NCBI GenBank assembly: GCA_046545955.1
Contig: JBKGYS010000012.1
Location: 1-28,792 of the forward strand
Origin: SLAN01 sp046545955
GTDB taxonomy: Bacteria > Spirochaetota > Spirochaetia > DSM-27196 > SKKC01
Direction: 5' to 3'
DNA length: 28,792 bases
The notes under the pieces were generated by a model. The model was not told the origin of the DNA. It made no database searches and was given only the letters and a program-made list of their open reading frames with translations. Positions 23,628 to 28,792 of this stretch are shown here, one piece after another (position 1 is the stretch's first letter; each line of letters opens with the position of its first letter). The translations under genes and the position numbers were made by a program.

Positions 23628-24455
23628 ATGCGACCTGATTGTCATATGCACACACCCCTCTGCGGCCATGCCCAGGGCGAGCCACGAGAATACGTCGACG
23701 CCGCGAAGCGCGTCGGTGTCGACCTTATCACCTTCACCTGCCATATTCCCATGGATGACCCCTCGTTCGGGACCCGGGGCACGCGCATGGCTGAGTCCGA
23801 CCTGCCCCGCTATCGTGAAATGGTCGCCGACGCGGCGGCGTACGGGAAAGAGCTCGGGGTGGAAGTGCGCTTCGGCATAGAGGCGGAGGTCTTCCCCGAC
23901 GATTCGATAATGAAGCGGATGGACCGCACGCTCGAACGCTGGGACTTCGATTTCGTTCTCGGATCGCTGCATCATCAGCTCAGCTCCTATCAGAACCGTA
24001 TTCGGACCGAAGGTCTTGCGAATGATGAGGCGATTATCAAGGACTACTTCGCTGTCCTCGCGCGGGAAGTAGCAAGCCGACGATACGATAGTATCGCGCA
24101 TCCGGATCTCATCCGGATTTACGGCACCGTCTCACCCTTTGACCCGAGGGAATACGAGCGAGAAATCCGGGCGTTCTACGAAAGCGCCGCCAAACACGAC
24201 GTATGTCTCGAAGTAAACACCAGCGGTATGATCAAGGGAGTTTACGAGATGCATCCAGATCCCCGAACTATGCAATGGGCCCGCGAAGCAGGCTGTCGTT
24301 TCACCCTCGGATCCGACTCGCACCGGCCCGAATCGGTCGGCCAGTATTTCGACCGTGCGCTCGAAAACCTGTCGTCCGCCGGCTACCGGGAAATATCGTT
24401 CTTTCGAAATCGTAGGAGAGAAGATCTATCGATCGAAGACACGGTCGCGGTGTAA
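23628..24455 (+). CDS. PHP-domain phosphoesterase (histidinol-phosphatase family)
   Basis: The 275-residue protein has the polymerase-and-histidinol-phosphatase metal site in order: DCHMHTPLCGHA (His6, His8, His14), a His after CHIP (about residue 39), GIEAE, GSLHH, AHPDL and GSDSHRPE. Length and motifs match HisK/HisJ-type histidinol-phosphate phosphatases, which complete histidine synthesis. No other histidine gene is nearby, so another phosphoester substrate is possible. The promoter seems to end almost at the ATG. It is divergent from the acidic protein gene (267 bp apart) and convergent with phoU. Confidence 0.9.
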   Translation: MRPDCHMHTPLCGHAQGEPREYVDAAKRVGVDLITFTCHIPMDDPSFGTRGTRMAESDLPRYREMVADAAAYGKELGVEVRFGIEAEVFPDDSIMKRMDRTLERWDFDFVLGSLHHQLSSYQNRIRTEGLANDEAIIKDYFAVLAREVASRRYDSIAHPDLIRIYGTVSPFDPREYEREIRAFYESAAKHDVCLEVNTSGMIKGVYEMHPDPRTMQWAREAGCRFTLGSDSHRPESVGQYFDRALENLSSAGYREISFFRNRRREDLSIEDTVAV

Positions 24456-24474
24456 CGCGGGCCGACCTGTTCTT

Positions 24475-24493
24475 ACTGTCCACCACATTGGTG
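24475..24493. repeat. 19-bp intergenic motif, copy 2
   Basis: Same motif as at 13727-13745 (CTGTCCACCA-N3-TGGTGT), about 20 bp after the PHP stop. A GTCTGA hexamer also follows both copies at nearly the same distance. No promoter adjoins this copy. Confidence 0.5.
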
Positions 24494-24560
24494 TAGTGCG
24501 CCGTCTGACCGACAGGATAATCGGGCATGCTCCCGGCGCTCAATGTAGCGCGCGCCTCTT

Positions 24561-24603
24561 ATGGCCTCCGATGGGCCGGATATGGGCCGGAGATGGGATG
24601 GAC
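24561..24603. repeat. short degenerate 11-bp tandem repeats
   Basis: ATGGGCCGGAT (24571-24581) and ATGGGCCGGAG (24582-24592) are followed by ATGGGATGGAC and preceded by a weaker relative. They lie in the convergent PHP/phoU gap, which also holds the inverted repeat CGCGAG/CTCGCG (24616-24647). I see no gene and no clear terminator here. Confidence 0.5.
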
Positions 24604-24668
24604 GAGCTCGGTGGTCGCGAGGTTTTCGTTTCAAGCCGCGTCTCGCGCTTTCCTGCGCTCCTCCATGG

Positions 24669-25331
24669 CTACGCCTTGTTCAATTCAACGTGTTCGCCGG
24701 TCTTGGCGTAGACGATCCACTCGCACATATTCGTCACGTGGTCGCCGAGCCGCTCCAAAAAGCGATTGAGAAATACCAGGGCCGTACCGGTTTCCACGCG
24801 GTCAGGATTGGCCGCAATCATCTCGAGTAGCTCCTTGTACAGTGCCCGATGCATCTGATCGATGTCGTCATCGCGGCGTGCCACTTCCCGCGCCTGGTGG
24901 GGATCATGGTTTACATACGCGGTGATCGAGTCACGAACCATAGCCATTCCCTTCTCGGTCATATCGGCAAAGCGGGGAAGCGTTTCCCGAAACACGGCGT
25001 CGGTAAGGTGATCCATCACGCCTACGAGGTGACGGGCGTGATCGCCGATCCGTTCCAGGTCTGAGGAGATCTTCATAGCCACGAGGATCTCCCGCAGATC
25101 GGTGGCCACCGGCTGTTCGGTGGCGATGATCTCCGTGCACCGCTTGTCAAGGGCAAATTGAACGGTATCTATCTGGTGATCGTTCTGTTTCACGTGTTCC
25201 GCCAGCTCGTAATCCTGATTGGTCACCGCCGTGAGCGCTTTTCGGAGCGCATCTTCCACGAGTGTTCCCATTTGCTGAACATCCTGGTACATCAAATTCA
25301 GTGCATTGGTGAAGTGTTGTCTCGTTTCCAT
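24669..25331 (-). CDS. phoU: phosphate signalling complex protein PhoU
   Basis: The 220-residue all-helical protein has two copies of the PhoU repeat, each with its metal-binding helix: DLERIGDHARH (91-101) and FLERLGDHVTN (191-201), exactly 100 residues apart. PhoU binds the Pst transporter and, where present, the sensor kinase of the phosphate regulon, and restrains phosphate uptake and starvation signalling when phosphate is plentiful. It is the last gene of the pst operon, 53 bp after pstB. No regulator gene for the pathway is visible in the window. Confidence 0.97.
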   Translation of the reverse strand: METRQHFTNALNLMYQDVQQMGTLVEDALRKALTAVTNQDYELAEHVKQNDHQIDTVQFALDKRCTEIIATEQPVATDLREILVAMKISSDLERIGDHARHLVGVMDHLTDAVFRETLPRFADMTEKGMAMVRDSITAYVNHDPHQAREVARRDDDIDQMHRALYKELLEMIAANPDRVETGTALVFLNRFLERLGDHVTNMCEWIVYAKTGEHVELNKA

Positions 25332-25384
25332 CCGTGCTCTCTCATATCGAATTTATCCGATTATTCTTGGAGTCTTGCTTCTTA

Positions 25385-26140
25385 TCATCCGAATCGTCCG
25401 GAAATGTACGCCTCCGTCCGCTCTTCCCGAGGATTGAAGAATATGCTCTTCGTCTCGCCTGCTTCGATAATCCAACCGTTCAGGAAAAAGGCGGTTTGGT
25501 CGGAAACGCGGCCGGCCTGCTGCATGTTGTGGGTCACGATAATAATCGTGTAGCGCTCTTTCAGTTCCGTGATCAAATTTTCGATTTTTGCAGTGGAGAT
25601 CGGGTCCAACGCACTGGTCGGCTCGTCCATGAGTATCACATCCGGCTCCACGGCAATTGCCCGGGCTATGCACAATCGTTGCTGTTGGCCTCCCGACAAC
25701 TCGAGCGCGTTTTGCTTCAGCTTGTCCTTTACTTCATCCCAGAGCGCGCACCGTTTGAGACTGGTCTCCACCAGCTCGTCCATATCATCCCGGAAGCCGT
25801 TGATTCGTGCTCCCCAGGCGATATTCTCATACACGCTCTTTGGAAAGGGATTCGGCTTCTGGAACACCATCCCCACGCGCCGTCGGACCTCCACCGGATC
25901 TACGCCTTCAGCGTAAATATTCTGATCATTGAAGTATACTTCACCGTCGGCTCGGGTCTCAGGAATCAAATCATTCATCCGATTGAGACAACGCAGCAGC
26001 GTGCTCTTGCCGCACCCCGAAGGACCGATGAGCGCGGTCACCCGGGACTGTATAAAGTCAAGGCTCACATCGTGTAACGCCTGGAACGAGCCGTAGTAAA
26101 AGTCCAGATTGCGCGTCTGCATCGCCAACGTTGCGTCCAT
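25385..26140 (-). CDS. pstB: phosphate ABC transporter ATP-binding protein PstB
   Basis: The 251-residue ATPase has Walker A GPSGCGKS (39-46), the PstB-specific TLLRCLNRMNDLIP stretch, Q-loop VFQKPNPFPKSVYENIAWG, signature LSGGQQQR (148-155), Walker B VILMDEPTSALDP (Asp172-Glu173) and the H-loop His204 in VTHNMQQA. It drives phosphate import through PstC-PstA in the inner membrane. It begins four bases after the pstA stop, with GGAGAA upstream inside the end of pstA, so translation is tightly linked. Confidence 0.98.
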   Translation of the reverse strand: MDATLAMQTRNLDFYYGSFQALHDVSLDFIQSRVTALIGPSGCGKSTLLRCLNRMNDLIPETRADGEVYFNDQNIYAEGVDPVEVRRRVGMVFQKPNPFPKSVYENIAWGARINGFRDDMDELVETSLKRCALWDEVKDKLKQNALELSGGQQQRLCIARAIAVEPDVILMDEPTSALDPISTAKIENLITELKERYTIIIVTHNMQQAGRVSDQTAFFLNGWIIEAGETKSIFFNPREERTEAYISGRFG

Positions 26141-26143
26141 TGC

Positions 26144-27367
26144 TCAAATTCTCCTATTCTTCGATATTCGATTTCGGGTAATGATTGCCGCGGCGTTCAT
26201 AGTCAACATGAGCAGTAACAGTACAATAATCGCTGCCCCGGCCACGTTGCGAAACTGATCCTGCGGCCGCGCCGACCATTGGTAGATCTGGATCGGAAGC
26301 ACCGTGAATCTGGAAAAGATCGATTCGGGATCCACTGTGATGAACGTCGACGCACCCACGACAACCAAGGGCGCGGTCTCACCTACGGCGCGGGAAATCG
26401 CGAGAATACTCCCGGTAAGAATGCGGTCAAAGGATGCTGGGAGTACGTGGTGCCAGATCGTCTGCCATTTTGTGGCTCCCAACCCGTAACTGGATTCTCG
26501 CAGACTTGCCGGTACCGCCTTAATCGCCTCGCGCGAGTTAATAATGATAATCGGAAGAATGAGTAGTGCCAGGGTCATTCCGGCGGAGATGATTGTCCGC
26601 CCCTGGGTAATCGAGCCCATTGAACGAACGAATACTGCCAGACCCAACAGACCATAGATGATGGAGGGAACCCCCGCGAGGTTGTAGATGTTTACCTCGA
26701 CGATCCGATTATACCATTTGTTCCCCAATGCGTACTCTTCGAGGTAGATCGCCGAGGCAACCCCAATCGGGAACGATATTATCATCACAATCAGGATCAT
26801 CCACATAGAACCCAGCAGCGCCGTGCGGATCCCCGCGAATTGCGGCGTCGGGTTCTGCGGTGCCCTCAGGAAAGCTGGCGTGAGCCAACTACGAAACTCA
26901 AGAACGGCACTGGGGTGCTCAGCATATTCGGCGCGAACTTCGTCCTGTTGAAAGATCGACTCGTGTAGCGACCATGACTCGAGCACGGTGGGGCGAATGA
27001 TTCGTTCCTCGACCAAGAGCACGAGTTCAGGAATTGGACGTTCTTCCAACGGTCGTTCGCTATTCAAGCGCCGAAGGACGCCGACTGAAACCTCCTCTTC
27101 GAGCAGATCGATCAACTCGGAGGACTCCATCTCCTCGAGGTTCCCACTGGCTATCAACGTTTCAGGTTGAACTTCATTATCTATGAGGACGTACCCGAAG
27201 ACATTGTTGAAGATGTTGAGAAGCATCGTAATCAAAGCCAGAATCGCGATGGAGGTTGCCAGGTAGAACAGAGCCTGCCAAATCCTTCCGCGACGCCGAC
27301 GTCGTTCAATGTTAACTATAATCTCTTCATGACGGTGGCTAATGTGTTCGTCCCGGGTCGAGTTCAT
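26144..27367 (-). CDS. pstA: phosphate ABC transporter permease PstA with extracytoplasmic insertion
   Basis: The 407-residue permease is about 110 residues longer than E. coli PstA. After a basic N-terminus and the first membrane helix (about 32-58) comes an acidic, helix-rich segment (about 60-175, with EEMESSELIDLLEEE) before the usual GIRTALLGSMWMILIVMI helix. The permease core is standard: NIYNLAGVPSIIYGLLGLA, the EAA loop (AVPASLRESSYGLGATKWQTIWHHVLP) and ILAISRAVGETAPL. The insertion should lie outside the inner membrane, where PstS docks. The ATG overlaps the pstC stop as ATGA, indicating coupled translation. Confidence 0.96.
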   Translation of the reverse strand: MNSTRDEHISHRHEEIIVNIERRRRRGRIWQALFYLATSIAILALITMLLNIFNNVFGYVLIDNEVQPETLIASGNLEEMESSELIDLLEEEVSVGVLRRLNSERPLEERPIPELVLLVEERIIRPTVLESWSLHESIFQQDEVRAEYAEHPSAVLEFRSWLTPAFLRAPQNPTPQFAGIRTALLGSMWMILIVMIISFPIGVASAIYLEEYALGNKWYNRIVEVNIYNLAGVPSIIYGLLGLAVFVRSMGSITQGRTIISAGMTLALLILPIIIINSREAIKAVPASLRESSYGLGATKWQTIWHHVLPASFDRILTGSILAISRAVGETAPLVVVGASTFITVDPESIFSRFTVLPIQIYQWSARPQDQFRNVAGAAIIVLLLLMLTMNAAAIITRNRISKNRRI

Positions 27368-28296
27368 TCGTACACCTCCCGATACCGCTCAACGATTCGA
27401 CGGCTAATGAAGTTGAGTGTCAGCGTAACGAGGAATAGTACCAGTCCAAGAGCGAAGATGCTGTTATAGTCGATCGAGTCGTAGCTGACATCGCCTCCAC
27501 TGATTCGTACGATATACCCGGTGAGTGTTTCTGCGCCCTCAAAGGCATTAAACGTGAAGTTGGGCCCCGCTCCCGCCGCGAGAGCCACTATCATAGTCTC
27601 ACCCACCGCCCGGGACAGCGCAACAATGAACGCCGCGGCTATTCCGGAGAACGCAGCCGGAACTACAATCTGCATCGACGTCTCCATTTTAGTGGAACCG
27701 AGAGCAAATGCGGCCTCTCGGAGACTTCGTGGTACCGAACTCAACGCGTCTTCGGTCATCGAGGTAACGAGTGGAAGTATGAGAATGCCCATGACGATTC
27801 CGGCAGAGGCGGTGTTGTATACGTCCACGATATCGTTGCCGAAGATCGACTGCAACAAGGGCGTCATAAACGTAACGGCAAAGTACCCATACACTACCGT
27901 AGGGATTCCGGCCAGCACCTCAAGCAGTGGTTTCAGAGTTCCCCGGACGCGCTGTGAGGCATATTCGCTCAAGTAGACTGCCACCATGAGGCCCAGAGGG
28001 AACGCGACAAGCATGGCGATCGAGCTTGTCATAAGCGTGGCGGAAACCAAGGGTAACACGCCGATCTGGCCGATCATCGGCTGCCATTCGGTGCCAGTAA
28101 TAAACTCCCTGAAACTTACTTCCGGATCGCCGAAAAACAGCCATGACTCCTTCACCAACTCGTAGACGATTCCGATCGTCACGAGGATCGATAATGCGGC
28201 ACAGAGAAACAGAAACCACTGGATTACCTGTTCATGGGGTCGCGTCTTGTGGGAGAATTGGAGCTTTTTCGGCGTATCCGCGCGCAAATTCGACAT
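27364..28296 (-). CDS. pstC: phosphate ABC transporter permease PstC
   Basis: The 310-residue permease has the usual PstC layout: a membrane helix at about 25-50, the periplasmic EFITGTEWQPM segment, then core helices with LEVLAGIPTVVYGYFAV, the EAA loop (VPRSLREAAFALGSTKMETSMQIVVP) and VALSRAVGETMIVALAAG. It forms the phosphate channel with PstA. GGAGGAT stands four bases before the ATG. It follows pstS after a 104-bp gap with a strong hairpin. A histidine- and lysine-rich cytoplasmic start (FSHKTRPHEQ) is unremarkable. Confidence 0.97.
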   Translation of the reverse strand: MSNLRADTPKKLQFSHKTRPHEQVIQWFLFLCAALSILVTIGIVYELVKESWLFFGDPEVSFREFITGTEWQPMIGQIGVLPLVSATLMTSSIAMLVAFPLGLMVAVYLSEYASQRVRGTLKPLLEVLAGIPTVVYGYFAVTFMTPLLQSIFGNDIVDVYNTASAGIVMGILILPLVTSMTEDALSSVPRSLREAAFALGSTKMETSMQIVVPAAFSGIAAAFIVALSRAVGETMIVALAAGAGPNFTFNAFEGAETLTGYIVRISGGDVSYDSIDYNSIFALGLVLFLVTLTLNFISRRIVERYREVYE

Positions 28297-28316
28297 AGAT
28301 CCTCCGGTTACAAAGC

Positions 28317-28341
28317 GAGAGGAGCCTGGCCGGCTCCTCTC
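28317..28341 (-). promoter_or_regulatory. pstS-pstC intercistronic hairpin
   Basis: GAGAGGAGCC (28317-28326) and GGCTCCTCTC (28332-28341) pair perfectly over 10 bp around a 5-nt loop, 60 nt after the pstS stop and 20 nt before pstC. Only a weak U-rich stretch follows. Such structures commonly let the binding protein be made in excess over the permease. Confidence 0.7.
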
Positions 28342-28400
28342 TCCGATGCATTACATGTTTTTGAGGAGCATCACATGAATCAGATGATCATGCGATTGGA

Positions 28401-28792
28401 TCAGTACATGTCTCCCACTGCTTCTAACCAACTTTCCTTAGCGCCGTCAATCGCCTCAGTATCTGCCTCAAAGTATCCAACTCCCAGCATACCTTCCGCG
28501 GAGTTATTGAGCACATACGCCAGCCATGCTGCTACTTGCGGCTTCTCGCGCATGATATCCGCATCGCTATACATGAACAGCGGACGGGCAATCGGATAAG
28601 AACCGTTATCTACGTTCTCGGTGTTGGCCTCGACTCCTTCAATGCTCAGAATCTTCAGTCGGTCACCTTCGCCGTCGTAGTATGCATACCCAAAGAAGCC
28701 GATAGCATTGGGGCTGCCCTCGATTCCTTGTACCAGTATATTGTCGTCCTCGGAAAGCTGCGTGTTGGGCGCGTCGAGAAGCGGCTCCTCGT
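28401..28792 (-). CDS. pstS: phosphate-binding protein PstS (partial, N-terminus beyond window)
   Basis: The C-terminal 130 residues of the periplasmic phosphate-binding protein are encoded; the gene enters from the right edge. Recognisable PstS features are ILVQGIEGSPNAIGFFGYAYY, which carries the phosphate-loop region, then ENVDNGSYPIARPLFMYSD, and the conserved end with VAAWLAYVLN. The order pstS-pstC-pstA-pstB-phoU confirms the call. The promoter and any pho-type operator lie outside the window. Confidence 0.95.
   Translation of the reverse strand, partial: EEPLLDAPNTQLSEDDNILVQGIEGSPNAIGFFGYAYYDGEGDRLKILSIEGVEANTENVDNGSYPIARPLFMYSDADIMREKPQVAAWLAYVLNNSAEGMLGVGYFEADTEAIDGAKESWLEAVGDMY

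Noticed and set aside
23361..24101. Upstream extension of the acidic protein frame to 24101
   Set aside because: This part is antisense to the PHP gene; the signal peptide and Shine-Dalgarno sequence place the start at 23360.
24616..24668. Eleven-codon frame after the phoU stop and a weak inverted repeat as terminator
   Set aside because: The peptide has no support, and the 6-bp repeat has a 20-nt loop and no T-run, so it does not qualify as a terminator.
1..28792. CRISPR arrays, insertion sequences, prophage genes, tRNAs and rRNAs
   Set aside because: None was found by reading both strands; no terminal inverted repeats, transposase motifs or regular direct repeats are present.

Overview
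The window looks like chromosomal DNA of a diderm, moderately GC-rich (about 55-60 % by eye), free-living bacterium. A salt- or alkali-tolerant spirochaete (Spirochaetales) is my best guess. The reasons are two signal-peptide-bearing outer-membrane beta-barrel proteins, very acidic exported proteins, and an Opp-type binding protein whose signal ends in a Gly-Gly-Gly-Gln-Gln stretch without a lipobox Cys. The taxonomy is an inference, not a reading. I see no tRNA, rRNA, insertion sequence, prophage or CRISPR array.

Layout. (1) 1-409 (-) is the start of a metallophosphoesterase gene, cut by the window edge. It is divergent from 520-2883 (+), a ClC chloride channel/transporter fused in one frame to a class III (desuccinylase-like) sirtuin. 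(2) 2890-4703 (-) is a two-gene unit: an outer-membrane barrel protein followed, with a 4-nt overlap, by a LEA14/WHy-like lipoprotein. (3) 4931-7635 is a ROK-type repressor (-) divergent from a GH1 beta-glucosidase (+). The shared intergenic region holds a near-consensus promoter overlapped by a perfect 14-bp palindrome. (4) 7781-13505 (-) is a complete five-gene Opp/Dpp-type ABC importer with overlapping genes and two strong hairpins between the binding-protein gene and the first permease gene. (5) 13506-13868 is a 363-bp intergenic region with an extended -10 promoter, a 16-bp triplicated repeat, and one copy of a 19-bp motif that recurs at 24475.

(6) 13869-17136 carries a HAD phosphatase (+), a small outer-membrane protein (-), and a CysQ-like phosphatase (+) overlapped by a class 3 lipase-like lipoprotein (+). 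(7) 17369-18790 (+) is a DEAD-box helicase with an unusual DEGD motif. Its stop codon shares the tetranucleotide CTAG with the stop of a convergent metallophosphoesterase gene. That gene follows a GT-B glycosyltransferase gene, an HExxH small membrane protein gene and a HAD phosphatase gene, all on the minus strand (18787-22542). (8) 22713-23360 (-) is an acidic exported DUF4168-like protein, divergent from a PHP-family phosphoesterase (23628-24455, +). (9) 24669-28792 (-) is the phosphate-uptake operon pstS-pstC-pstA-pstB-phoU, entering from the right edge. It has a hairpin between pstS and pstC, and PstA carries a large extracytoplasmic insertion.

How the genes may work together. The ROK/beta-glucosidase pair lies next to the Opp-type importer, so the importer may bring in beta-glucosides rather than peptides. 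The Pst operon is standard high-affinity phosphate uptake. The most unusual single item is the ClC-sirtuin fusion. The rest of the window is mostly ordinary housekeeping and envelope genes, with several small regulatory structures worth checking.
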